From Acidobacteriota bacterium (lineage in GTDB: Bacteria; Acidobacteriota; Blastocatellia; Pyrinomonadales; Pyrinomonadaceae): a stretch of DNA of 17,268 nucleotides. The stretch lies in assembly GCA_023391155.1 (NCBI GenBank), contig JAEWBM010000164.1, positions 1-17,268 of the forward strand, in the 5' to 3' direction. Below the pieces are notes generated by a model. The model saw only the letters and a list, made by a program, of their open reading frames with translations. It had not been told where the DNA came from and made no database searches. This document shows, in pieces, positions 9,025-16,501 of this stretch. The translations under genes were made by a program, and so were the position numbers. Every line of letters starts with the position of its first letter. The first letter of the stretch is position 1.

Positions 9025-9919
9025 AACGCTTGCTCCGCGGCTGTGATCCGTCGGTGAGAACGACAAAATCTCCAAGTCCGGTATATTTTTCTTTATTGAA
9101 GTTCTGAAAATCATCGTCGTATCTGATCGTTACGACGACTGCTTTTGCTCCGGGCCGATATTTCATCAGGTGCTCGACCGTTCCCAGCCTCTGCTCTGTG
9201 TGAAAACCGCCGTTCAAATGAATCACGAGGCCCTGTTCTTGCTTTTTGAGTGCTTCCGAGATCCAATATGCCATCGTCGCATCCCAGAGCGATTGGGAAC
9301 TCAGAATATTATCGAGCCCCATGCGGGCCTCCATACTGCTGCCCATCAGCGCCTTGAATTTATTCGAATATGCCTCGCTCGCTTCTGCATACGGCAGCGG
9401 TGCAAGCCACCCTTTAGCTTCGGGGCTGAGGCCCTTAAGAGCTTCGCGGCCGGACCGTGACACCATGTTTACGTAACGCCGGGGCGCGTTCGCCGCGACC
9501 ACCGGAAGGCCTCGCTCTTTCGCCAATTCCACCAGCGGTCGATAGTCCGTTTTATAATTCCCCCAAGGCCGCGAACTTCTCAGGAAATGGTCTTCCGTGA
9601 TCTGGCCCTTGAGGTACTCGTCCAGTACGATCTGCACATCGCGCTCAAACATCTCAAGCGACAGGGTTACAGGACGCTTTGCACCGTGATCGGCTAAGAC
9701 CCGCTGAAACACCTCAAGCTGAAATGCGTGGCCGACAGCATCATCGTGATATTCGCCAAGAAAAATTACATCCGTTGCGCCGGCGGCGGCGATGACCGCG
9801 TCGAGCGTTGCTGCCTCACCGGTTGAGGTATAGACCCGATATTTTGCGTCGTTGCCTTGTCCCATCGTGATCCCCGCGAAAAGTAGGAGCATTGCAGATA
9901 AAATGAACATCGTTCTCAT
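9023..9919 (-). CDS. Secreted ChaN-like (haem-binding uptake / Tiki superfamily) protein
   Basis: A 298-residue exported protein of the ChaN/EreA-like superfamily. Residues 1-20 are a signal peptide (no lipobox Cys, unlike lipoprotein members). Family motifs appear in order: FLGEYHDD at residues 53-60, SLEMFERDVQ at 87-96, RPWGNYKTDYRPLVELA near 117-133, PVVAANAPR at 139-147 and HLNGGFHTEQR at 234-244. The paired His residues (58 and 240) and the Glu/Asp cluster fit a metal- or haem-binding site; Campylobacter ChaN binds haem, but related Tiki proteins are metalloproteases, so the activity here is open. Two starts are possible, at 9919 and at a second ATG three codons in; neither has a strong ribosome-binding site. 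It converges on the stress-protein gene. Confidence 0.85.
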   Translation of the reverse strand: MRTMFILSAMLLLFAGITMGQGNDAKYRVYTSTGEAATLDAVIAAAGATDVIFLGEYHDDAVGHAFQLEVFQRVLADHGAKRPVTLSLEMFERDVQIVLDEYLKGQITEDHFLRSSRPWGNYKTDYRPLVELAKERGLPVVAANAPRRYVNMVSRSGREALKGLSPEAKGWLAPLPYAEASEAYSNKFKALMGSSMEARMGLDNILSSQSLWDATMAYWISEALKKQEQGLVIHLNGGFHTEQRLGTVEHLMKYRPGAKAVVVTIRYDDDFQNFNKEKYTGLGDFVVLTDGSQPRSKR

Positions 9920-9954
9920 ATAACTTGAAGCGTATCAGATGGATATCCAACGGC

Positions 9955-10000
9955 AAAACGGCAGGGCCGAAGGCCCTAAACCTTCGACTCCTGCCGTTTT
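9955..10000 (-). terminator. Bipartite hairpin terminator between two minus-strand genes
   Basis: The outer stem is perfect over 11 bp, AAAACGGCAGG (9955-9965) with CCTGCCGTTTT (9990-10000). An inner stem CGAAGG (9968-9973) with CCTTCG (9981-9986) is stacked inside it. It lies about 40 bases after the stop of the large surface-protein gene and before the ChaN-like gene. A TTTT follows on either strand, so it could work both ways. Confidence 0.78.
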
Positions 10001-10041
10001 CACAATGCTCCCGCCGCGTTCCGCGAACGAGAGGCGAGTGC

Positions 10042-13000
10042 CTAGTTATTCGGGGTGATCACGATATCCGTAATGTCCGCATCACCCGGGACGCTGACCG
10101 GCGTGAACGTGTACGTCTTGGACGCGATCGAGATCGTATAGACCCCGCCCGGCTCAAGGCCCAAGAACCTGAAATACCCGAGCTGGCCATTTAGAATCGT
10201 GATCGGCTGAGCAAGCGAGCCGCCCGAAAGGGTAATGCGTACCTTGCCGATCGGACTGCCGTTCGGACGCATTATCCGGCCCGAGATGGTGATGCTCGTG
10301 ATCGTAGGTGTTTGGAGCTCGCCGACGGTCCATCGGGAGAATTCGGTGACACCCGTGACGGGGCCTGCGGTATTCGTGCCGTCTGAAACACACGGCGCCG
10401 CCTCGCACATATTGGTGACGGCTCCTCCCGACACACGATAAACGCGATAGTCTGCCTCGATGCCGTTGACATCGTCGTCGGTATAGACTAATGAAAGGTC
10501 CGCTGTCAGATCCCCTTCTTCGCGGAGGTCCCAACTGCGCGAAATGCTCTTAGCAGTATCGAAACCTCCGACGAATCCGTCCATCGCCTCCACGGTCAAG
10601 GCATTTGCGACTGGTATGCCCGCGGGTGCCCCGACCGCAGTCACGTTTGCCGTCAGCGGCGAATAACCGTTGTCGGAAACATGATAGGTGTAGCTGCCGG
10701 GGGCCGCGAATTCGCGCCGGAGCTTGCCGTTTACATCGCCCGCGGTCCGAGCCGCCGTACCATTGTGCGTCATGACGTGCGAACCGGTGTAAAGCGTACC
10801 CGCCGTAAGCGTTAGCGTGCCCGTCACCAGAATGTCGTCCGTCAATACCACGCCGTTCGGCGTCAGCATAGTGAATGCATCGACCACGTCCGAGGGCGGA
10901 ACCTCGAGCCCCGTCGGACGCGGATCCGGTTGTTCGGCATAAAGCACGGTATGACCGCCCGACCCCGTGTTGAACACAGGAGCGACGTCAAATACACCGC
11001 CGTTTATCGTGCTGCCGGTTTGCGAGGTCTGAATCACGGTGGCAGATGTTCCGCCGTTTCCGAGCGTCACATTGCCGCTGTTTTGCAGATATCCGCCGAA
11101 CAGATTTACCCGGTTCGTTATGATCGGAGCATTCAGCACGACATGGCCGAGGATACCAAAGCCTGACGCCGGGGTCGTGGCATTGCCCCACTCGCCGTTG
11201 CCGCCGTAGCTCTGAATGCCGCCTCCCTCACCATCAGTCCCGAGGAAGTTTAGCCGCGACGCAGTTGCGTCCCCGCTGTTGATCGTTCCGTTATTGGTGA
11301 TCGACCCGCCAAGGAACTGCAGAGTGCGGGCCGTCGTTCCGGTCTGAATATTGACGCTGGCTCCCGGATCAATGACGAGATCTCCGAAAATGAAAAGCGT
11401 ACCGGCGAGGCTCATCGCCTTTCCGTTAGTGTCGCCGTTTACGACGACGTTCGGTGCGTTGCCGAGAACACGCATTTCGAAGTCACCCGAGGCTCCGGTC
11501 GTGGCAGCCGTCCCAAGATGAAGCGTTCCGCCTGTCATTACCGCATTCGTATGGACCTGATAGGCCCGCCGGCTGGTGACCGTCGTTCCGGAACTTACCT
11601 GGACCACATAGATATCGCCGCCGGACATATTGAATGTGCCGGTGGTGGACGTGAATCCGAAGCAAGCCGTGGTCGTCGTATTTCCAACCGTACAAACATT
11701 CATCGTACCGCCGGAGATGTCGACCGAAACCGCACTTGCCGTCTGCATCCGGCCGGCAGTATTGATCGTGCCTCCCTCGATGATCCATTCGCCTCCGGTG
11801 CTTCCGCCCAAACTATTGCCGATGTCGGTCCCGACATTCAGAACGCCCTGGGACATTCGGAGCAAACCGTTGTTCGTACCGTTGCCGGTTTGAGCGACGA
11901 CCGTGTAGTTCGGATTATCGAGCCAGAAGCCTCCCGTCGCCGGTATCGTCCACGACGCGGTTCCCGCGAATGTGCGATAACTGCCCTCAAACGTACCGGC
12001 GATGTGAACGGTGCCGTTTTGTATATCCAGGAAATTACCGAGCACCGTGTCGGTGTTCGATCCGCCGACGGTGAAATTCGTCGGCATTATATGCAGCACC
12101 GCTGAGCGGTCTGTTCCTTTGTTTACCGTAATGGAGTGAATGTCGGTGACTGCTCCGGCACCGCCGAAAGTCTCGTCCTCAGTTCCGACGAACGTGATGG
12201 CCACGCCGGAGTCGCCGGCGCTGAAATCCAGGCCGCCATTGTTAGTTATGCTTCCGCCCAAAGTCAGCGAGTGAATGACAGGTGCACCACTGACCGAAAA
12301 CAATGTGCCCGCGTGGACCGTAACGTCCGAGACGACCGTTATTGTCAATGGCGCCGCACTGTCGACGAAAAGGCCCGGATTTCCGAGTGCCTTCATTTCT
12401 CGGGGCTCGCGTTTAAATGCCGGCGCCTCTCCGACCGTTATCGAATAGGCCTCTGCGTTTACATCGATAGTGACCGAATGCCCGGCAGCGATTGTTACAT
12501 TGTCCGAAAGTGTCGGGACCACGCCGCCCGCCCAAGTCGCCGGATTGCTCCAGAGGCCCGTTGTCGCTGAAGAGATATTACCCGCAGGCGCAGTCGCCTG
12601 CGTACCCGAAGCTGCGGCGCTAAAGGCGCCTTCGCCAAATGCGTGTACGCGATAGTCATAGCTGGTGCTTGGATCCAGCCCGCTGTCGACGAACTCGACC
12701 GTGTCGGCAGGCAGCGAGGCGACCAATACATCATTGCGAAAAACCGCATAACCGGCTTCGCCCGTCGCGTTGTCCGACCATGTAAGCTTCATCCCCAAAG
12801 CAGTAACTTCTGAAAACGCCAGGCCGCTTGGCGCGGCCGGAACGCCCGGTGTAAATAGGAAAGATGTTCCTGCTGTGATGGCCGTGGTCTGGGCATTATC
12901 CGCGGTGGTGTAAGAGACGGTTCCGCCGTCGACCGTTACGCTCGCGAAATTTGTGGCTGCGCCCGACTGCATACCGATCGAGTAGCCCGAGTTATCGCTG

Positions 13001-13671
13001 CCGGTCAGGCCGCTTCCCAGTACGAACTGAATAACGCCCGGTGAGACCGTTCCCGCTGATTCGAACAGCCACAATTGGAACGTGCCGGCTCCCTCACTTC
13101 CGCACCCGGACGGCGCCGTAGCGCGGGTGATCTTCATGTTCTGCCACTCGACCACCAGCTTGCGGTTCGGAGCATCGCCCACCACCTTATAATGCACCTG
13201 CCCGTTCGAACCTACGCAAAGGTCGTCCCAGAACGGCGTGATCTTTGGCGCTGCGGTAGTTGTGGCAAGACTGTTTGTAAATGTCGTCGTCACCCGAAGG
13301 TCACCCAATCGGCACAAACCATTCGCATTACATGAAAATTGTGAATGGATGACGCCGTCGAACAGAAATTCGAACCCGATTGGAGCAAGTTCGGAGGCCG
13401 TATCATCGACGCCCGGCCCGACCAACTGCGTCGTCCCGGAGCTCATATCCTCAAGCGGTACGCCCGCCAGGGTTGAAAACGGGTAGGTGGTTCCGTCGAT
13501 CAGAGTCGCCGAAAATCTCGTCGGCAATTGCTCATCGACATCAACTTCTTCAGCGATCTTGTCACCCGACCGTTCGGGCTGTGCAGGCATCGGAGCCCTT
13601 TGGCCGAATGCCGTGAAAACCAACATCAGAACCGTCGCCAGTGGCAGAACGGACCGCAATAACTTCCTCAT
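10042..13671 (-). CDS. Giant secreted mosaic surface protein (nidogen-like, FnIII, G8-like, beta-solenoid)
   Basis: A 1209-residue exported protein rich in Gly, Thr, Asn and Ser. Residues 1-23 are a signal peptide ending AFGQ. About 85-275 is a beta-sandwich region with ITPFWDDL and KLVVEWQNM, reminiscent of nidogen-like extracellular domains. About 277-360 is a fibronectin type III domain (GMKLTWSDNATGEAGYAVFRN ... YDYRVHAF). About 366-415 resembles a G8-type segment (GLWSNPATWAGGVVPTLSDN). From about 430 to 1010 run irregular Gly/Asn-rich strands (SITNNGG, LQFLGGSITNNGTIN), expected to coil as a beta-solenoid. About 1030-1115 is a further beta module ending EFSRWTVGEL, and about 1120-1209 a carboxypeptidase-regulatory-like domain. 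Strong Shine-Dalgarno TGGAGGA at 13676-13682. No LPXTG, PEP-CTERM or type IX sorting tail was recognised. Probable role is surface adhesion or matrix; no enzyme motif was seen. Confidence 0.88.
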   Translation of the reverse strand: MRKLLRSVLPLATVLMLVFTAFGQRAPMPAQPERSGDKIAEEVDVDEQLPTRFSATLIDGTTYPFSTLAGVPLEDMSSGTTQLVGPGVDDTASELAPIGFEFLFDGVIHSQFSCNANGLCRLGDLRVTTTFTNSLATTTAAPKITPFWDDLCVGSNGQVHYKVVGDAPNRKLVVEWQNMKITRATAPSGCGSEGAGTFQLWLFESAGTVSPGVIQFVLGSGLTGSDNSGYSIGMQSGAATNFASVTVDGGTVSYTTADNAQTTAITAGTSFLFTPGVPAAPSGLAFSEVTALGMKLTWSDNATGEAGYAVFRNDVLVASLPADTVEFVDSGLDPSTSYDYRVHAFGEGAFSAAASGTQATAPAGNISSATTGLWSNPATWAGGVVPTLSDNVTIAAGHSVTIDVNAEAYSITVGEAPAFKREPREMKALGNPGLFVDSAAPLTITVVSDVTVHAGTLFSVSGAPVIHSLTLGGSITNNGGLDFSAGDSGVAITFVGTEDETFGGAGAVTDIHSITVNKGTDRSAVLHIMPTNFTVGGSNTDTVLGNFLDIQNGTVHIAGTFEGSYRTFAGTASWTIPATGGFWLDNPNYTVVAQTGNGTNNGLLRMSQGVLNVGTDIGNSLGGSTGGEWIIEGGTINTAGRMQTASAVSVDISGGTMNVCTVGNTTTTACFGFTSTTGTFNMSGGDIYVVQVSSGTTVTSRRAYQVHTNAVMTGGTLHLGTAATTGASGDFEMRVLGNAPNVVVNGDTNGKAMSLAGTLFIFGDLVIDPGASVNIQTGTTARTLQFLGGSITNNGTINSGDATASRLNFLGTDGEGGGIQSYGGNGEWGNATTPASGFGILGHVVLNAPIITNRVNLFGGYLQNSGNVTLGNGGTSATVIQTSQTGSTINGGVFDVAPVFNTGSGGHTVLYAEQPDPRPTGLEVPPSDVVDAFTMLTPNGVVLTDDILVTGTLTLTAGTLYTGSHVMTHNGTAARTAGDVNGKLRREFAAPGSYTYHVSDNGYSPLTANVTAVGAPAGIPVANALTVEAMDGFVGGFDTAKSISRSWDLREEGDLTADLSLVYTDDDVNGIEADYRVYRVSGGAVTNMCEAAPCVSDGTNTAGPVTGVTEFSRWTVGELQTPTITSITISGRIMRPNGSPIGKVRITLSGGSLAQPITILNGQLGYFRFLGLEPGGVYTISIASKTYTFTPVSVPGDADITDIVITPNN

Positions 13672-13719
13672 AATATCCTCCAGAAAAGTTGTGGCTTAAG
13701 ACAAAAATGACAGGAGACG

Positions 13720-13775
13720 ACGGCAGGGCCCGCAGGACCCCCGGATGCAAGCGCATCAAAAGGGCAAGGTGCCGT
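13720..13775 (-). other. Structured 5' leader hairpin upstream of the surface-protein gene
   Basis: ACGGCA (13720-13725) pairs with TGCCGT (13770-13775) and encloses a smaller hairpin GATGC/GCATC (13744-13757). On the minus strand the element follows directly after a run of six Ts (complement of 13777-13782). An 11-base word, ACGGCAGGGCC, occurs here and in the terminator at 9955-10000 on the far side of the gene. Function is conjectural. Confidence 0.35.
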
Positions 13776-13912
13776 TAAAAAAGCCTTCGAGTCATCGTGA
13801 TGCGAACTGCCGGCCATTGCGTTCTTCATCGAAAAACACCCGGCGCTTCCCCCCCTTGTTCAGTGGGCGATCAAAGGAAATCTATTATTGCTGTCGAATG
13901 AAATGTGAGATG

Positions 13913-13941
13913 AGTATCGGCGAGAACCGGGATATTGTCAA
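13913..13941 (-). promoter_or_regulatory. Candidate sigma-70 promoter P2 of the surface-protein gene
   Basis: On the minus strand a perfect TTGACA (complement of 13936-13941), a 17-base spacer and GATACT (complement of 13913-13918). Expected start of transcription is near 13906, giving a leader of about 235 bases before the ATG at 13671. Confidence 0.55.
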
Positions 13942-14095
13942 GAAAAATCTACCACAGTGAGAAAGTGGTTTAAAAAGCGGAAAGGGCGCCAAATACGTCT
14001 CCCACACCGTACCAAGCACCCTTCCCTGTTTTCGGACTCGGGCCGTGGAGACCTCCGTCCGAAACTTTAGAATTCGTATTTTATCAATTGCAGGG

Positions 14096-14111
14096 CTGCA
14101 CCGCGGTGCAG
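14096..14111. repeat. Perfect 16-bp palindrome at the P1 transcription start
   Basis: CTGCACCGCGGTGCAG is its own inverted complement over all 16 bases. It begins one base after the predicted P1 start at 14112. It could be an operator for a dimeric repressor, or make a 5' terminal RNA hairpin (6-bp stem, CGCG loop). Confidence 0.65.
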
Positions 14112-14118
14112 TAAGAAG

Positions 14119-14147
14119 AATATAAACGAAACCCGCCCCGCCGTCAA
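14119..14147 (-). promoter_or_regulatory. Strong sigma-70 promoter P1
   Basis: On the minus strand TTGACG (complement of 14142-14147), exactly 17 bases, then TATATT (complement of 14119-14124): five of six matches in each box. The expected start is an A at 14112. It lies about 40 bases beyond the atpC stop and would give a leader of about 440 bases for the surface-protein gene, or drive an untranslated RNA. Confidence 0.68.
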
Positions 14148-14163
14148 GCGTTAAAATACCAAA

Positions 14164-14565
14164 TTAAAGGTATTTTTGAATATTTGTTCGTGCGGCGGCC
14201 AGGTCGAGCCTTTCGCGAAGTTCCTCGGTCTCTTCCGCCGGAAGAGTCGAGGCGGCCGCGAGTTCTTTTTCGATCTCGGCACGCTCCGTACGGGCCCGCT
14301 GCTCGTCGATCTCTTCAGCCCGTTCGGCCACATCCGTGAGCACCGAAACCTTGTTATCATGCACCTCAACGAAGCCTGTCGACACCGCCAGGCGTTCGGC
14401 GTTGCCCTTTGTCATCACGGTCACGATTCCCGGTTTGAGCGCCGAGATAAGCGGCGCGTGCTGCGGCATAATGCCCGCCTCGCCCGACGCCGTCGGCACC
14501 GTCACCGAATCGACCTCGGCATCGATCACCTTGCGTTCGGGGGTAACTATTTCAAGTTTAAGCAT
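14164..14565 (-). CDS. atpC: ATP synthase F1 epsilon subunit
   Basis: A 133-residue central-stalk subunit of F-type ATP synthase. The N-terminal beta-sandwich is clear (LKLEIVTPERKVIDAEVDSV, TASGEAGIMPQHAPLISALKPG, the usual surface that contacts gamma and the c-ring). The C-terminal half (about residues 85-133) is the two-helix hairpin that can inhibit ATP hydrolysis, here rich in Glu, Ala and Arg. Length is normal. It lies downstream of atpD on the same strand with a 90-base gap, unusually wide for this pair and filled by a palindromic repeat. No obvious Shine-Dalgarno sequence is visible; the repeat hairpin ends about 12 bases before the start codon and may affect its translation. Confidence 0.96.
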   Translation of the reverse strand: MLKLEIVTPERKVIDAEVDSVTVPTASGEAGIMPQHAPLISALKPGIVTVMTKGNAERLAVSTGFVEVHDNKVSVLTDVAERAEEIDEQRARTERAEIEKELAAASTLPAEETEELRERLDLAAARTNIQKYL

Positions 14566-14577
14566 AGGTAGTTTCGC

Positions 14578-14634
14578 GTTCCTAGTTCCGGGTTCCTAGT
14601 TCGAGTTCCAAGCCTAAACTCGGAACTCGGAACT
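14578..14634. repeat. Palindromic/direct repeat between atpD and atpC
   Basis: GTTCCTAGTT occurs twice (14578-14587 and 14592-14601). AGTTCGAGTTCC (14598-14609) then faces GGAACTCGGAACT (14622-14634), inverted complements with a single-base bulge. The element fills most of the atpD-atpC gap. No T-run follows, so full termination is unlikely. Confidence 0.65.
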
Positions 14635-14655
14635 ACAAACTCGAAACTGCTGCCG

Positions 14656-16167
14656 CTAGGCGGCCGCCGCCATTTTCTTCGCCTTGTCGCGTGCCTGTTC
14701 GATCGTGCCGACCATATAGAATGCCTGTTCGGGCATGTCGTCGCACTTGCCATCGAGTATCTCGCGGAAGCCCTTGATGGTGTCCTCGACCTTGACGTAC
14801 TCGCCCTTGAGGCCGGTGAACTGCTCGCCGACCGTGAACGGCTGCGAGAAGAAACGCTGGATTCGGCGTGCACGCGACACTGTCAGTTTGTCATCCTCGC
14901 TCAGCTCGTCCAGGCCGAGGATAGCGATAATATCCTGCAGGTCCTTATACCGCTGCAGAATTCGCTTGACCTCCTGAGCCGTGTTGTAGTGTTCGTCGCC
15001 GACGATCTGCGGATCGAGAATACGCGAGTTCGAAGCGAGCGGGTCAACGGCGGGGTAAATGCCAAGCTCAACGATCTGCCGCGACAGCGCCGTAACGGCG
15101 TCGAGGTGAGCAAATGTGGTCGCCGGAGCCGGGTCAGTATAGTCGTCCGCCGGAACGTAAACCGCCTGGATGGAGGTGATAGCACCGGTCTTAGTCGATG
15201 TGATGCGTTCCTGCATCTCGCCCATCTCCGTAGCGAGGTTCGGCTGATATCCCACGGCCGAAGGCATACGTCCGAGCAGTGCGGACACTTCCGATCCCGC
15301 TTGGGTAAAGCGGAAGATGTTATCGACGAAGAAAAGCACGTCGTTGCCCTGGTCGCGGAAGTACTCGGCGACGGTCAGCCCCGAAAGCGCCACGCGAAGA
15401 CGGGCCCCCGGAGGCTCGGTCATCTGCCCGTAAACCAGCGACACCTTTGAATTCTTAATGGCTTCTTTATCGACCTTGCTCAGGTCGAACGCTCCGGTTT
15501 CTTCGAAGCTATGCGTAAAGGCATCGCCATAGGTGATGACCTTTGATTCCACCATCTCGCGGAGCAGGTCGTTCCCCTCACGGGTACGCTCGCCGACGCC
15601 GGCGAACACGGAGTAACCCTCGCGGCCCTTTGCCACGTTGTTGATCAGCTCCATGATAAGGACCGTCTTGCCCACACCGGCACCGCCGAAGAGGCCGATC
15701 TTTCCGCCGCGGAGAAAGGGCTGGACCAGATCGATGACCTTGATGCCCGTTTCGAACATCTCAAGCTCGGTCGCCTGTTCGTCAAATGACGGAGCGTGGC
15801 GGTGGATCGGATAGCGGGTGTCAGAGACCACCTCGCCCAGCTCGTCCACGGGCTCGCCGACCACGTTCATCACGCGGCCAAGCGTGGCCTCGCCGACCGG
15901 CACGGTTATCGGCCCGCCAAGGTCGATGACCTTCATGCCGCGGATCATGCCGTCCGTCGGCAGCATCGAGATGGCACGCACGCGGCCCTCGCCCAAGTGC
16001 TGCTGCACCTCGGCGACCACGTCCACTTTTTCGTCAACCTCAAAACCTTCTGAGACGATGCGAAGTGCCTGATGAATAGGCGGAAGATAATCCTGAAACT
16101 CAACGTCAACGACCGGGCCGATGATCTGGACGACCTTACCGATCTGCGCGCCTTCATTATTAGCCAT
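14656..16167 (-). CDS. atpD: ATP synthase F1 beta subunit
   Basis: The catalytic beta subunit of F-type ATP synthase, 503 residues. The N-terminal beta-barrel is present (GKVVQIIGPVVDVEF), then the nucleotide-binding domain with P-loop GGAGVGKT at residues 161-168, the catalytic Glu in GERTREGND (Glu193), ALSGLTVAEYFRD, and FFVDNIFRFTQAGSEVSALLGR with the Walker B Asp. The C-terminal helical domain contains the DELSEDD motif (the DELSEED element). Length is slightly above the bacterial norm because of short N- and C-terminal extensions, the last ending KKMAAAA. Only atpC follows; atpA, atpG and the Fo genes are not next to it. A GAGGAG sequence lies 11-16 bases before the start, rather far. 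TTGTAA-18-TATAAG upstream is a weak promoter candidate (complement of 16187-16216). Confidence 0.97.
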   Translation of the reverse strand: MANNEGAQIGKVVQIIGPVVDVEFQDYLPPIHQALRIVSEGFEVDEKVDVVAEVQQHLGEGRVRAISMLPTDGMIRGMKVIDLGGPITVPVGEATLGRVMNVVGEPVDELGEVVSDTRYPIHRHAPSFDEQATELEMFETGIKVIDLVQPFLRGGKIGLFGGAGVGKTVLIMELINNVAKGREGYSVFAGVGERTREGNDLLREMVESKVITYGDAFTHSFEETGAFDLSKVDKEAIKNSKVSLVYGQMTEPPGARLRVALSGLTVAEYFRDQGNDVLFFVDNIFRFTQAGSEVSALLGRMPSAVGYQPNLATEMGEMQERITSTKTGAITSIQAVYVPADDYTDPAPATTFAHLDAVTALSRQIVELGIYPAVDPLASNSRILDPQIVGDEHYNTAQEVKRILQRYKDLQDIIAILGLDELSEDDKLTVSRARRIQRFFSQPFTVGEQFTGLKGEYVKVEDTIKGFREILDGKCDDMPEQAFYMVGTIEQARDKAKKMAAAA

Positions 16168-16325
16168 TTGTTATTAAATTGCTCCTCTTATAGATGGAAA
16201 ATCAAGCGTTTTACAAAGGAGAAAGAATATCACAGCACGAGGCCCCCAGCCAAGCGGAGAAGGCGGTGAAACGGGGTGAACACGCCACTGGTTAGGGCGA
16301 GCGGGCTGACGGTTATGTTTTAGAA

Positions 16326-16358
16326 CAGCTCCCAGTTATCAGCTTCCAGCTCCCAGTT
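16326..16358. repeat. Tandem 12-base direct repeat
   Basis: CAGCTCCCAGTT occurs at 16326-16337 and again at 16347-16358, separated by ATCAGCTTC, a 21-base period. The stretch CAGTTATCAGC resembles CAGCTATCAGC at 4933-4943, suggesting a related dispersed repeat. Confidence 0.6.
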
Positions 16359-16391
16359 TGGTTCGGGGACACGGGACGGAGAGCAAAAATC

Positions 16392-16421
16392 TTGCAGAAA
16401 ACGCACTTAATGGAGTAGAAT
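16392..16421 (+). promoter_or_regulatory. Candidate sigma-70 promoter for the right-edge gene
   Basis: TTGCAG (16392-16397), an 18-base spacer and TAGAAT (16416-16421). The -10 box is good and the -35 poor. It would give a leader of about 75 bases. Confidence 0.35.
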
Positions 16422-16501
16422 TGGCCCACACCAGAACTACTTGTCCATTTTTCGGCTGACTCACTGCCGATTTGTTATGTCTCACAATATTAGGAGGATT
16501 T

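Larger units (their letters stand above)
13672..14163. other. 492-base non-coding region between atpC and the surface-protein gene
   Basis: No convincing gene lies here; short open frames lack family features. It holds two minus-strand promoters (14119-14147 and 13913-13941), a perfect 16-bp palindrome (14096-14111), a 7-bp stem TTCGGAC/GTCCGAA (14031-14037 with 14057-14063), a T6 run on the minus strand (13777-13782) and a leader hairpin (13720-13775). No tRNA, tmRNA, RNase P or riboswitch class was recognised. No clear terminator was found directly after atpC. Confidence 0.7.
16168..16501. other. 334-base divergent intergenic region between atpD and the right-edge gene
   Basis: No gene is seen. 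It must hold the atpD promoter on one strand and the promoter of the beta-propeller gene on the other. It contains a tandem 12-base repeat (16326-16358), a weak plus-strand promoter (16392-16421) and, just before the right-hand ATG, a strong AGGAGG. The remainder shows no structure I could name. Confidence 0.6.

Noticed and set aside
11518..12105. 195-residue open frame on the plus strand inside the surface-protein gene
   Set aside because: It lies wholly antisense to a well-supported gene, has no domain or ribosome-binding site, and is Arg-rich in the way GC-rich shadow frames are.
13802..13820. Second sigma-54 promoter on the minus strand (TGGCCGGCAGTTCGC)
   Set aside because: GG and GC are correctly spaced, but CAC and TTGC are not matched; likely chance.
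13981..14065. A cobalamin or other riboswitch on the minus strand (the stretch with GAGTCCGAAAACAGGGAAG)
   Set aside because: A few words resemble the B12 element, but the conserved B12 box and core order are missing and the downstream gene has no B12 link.
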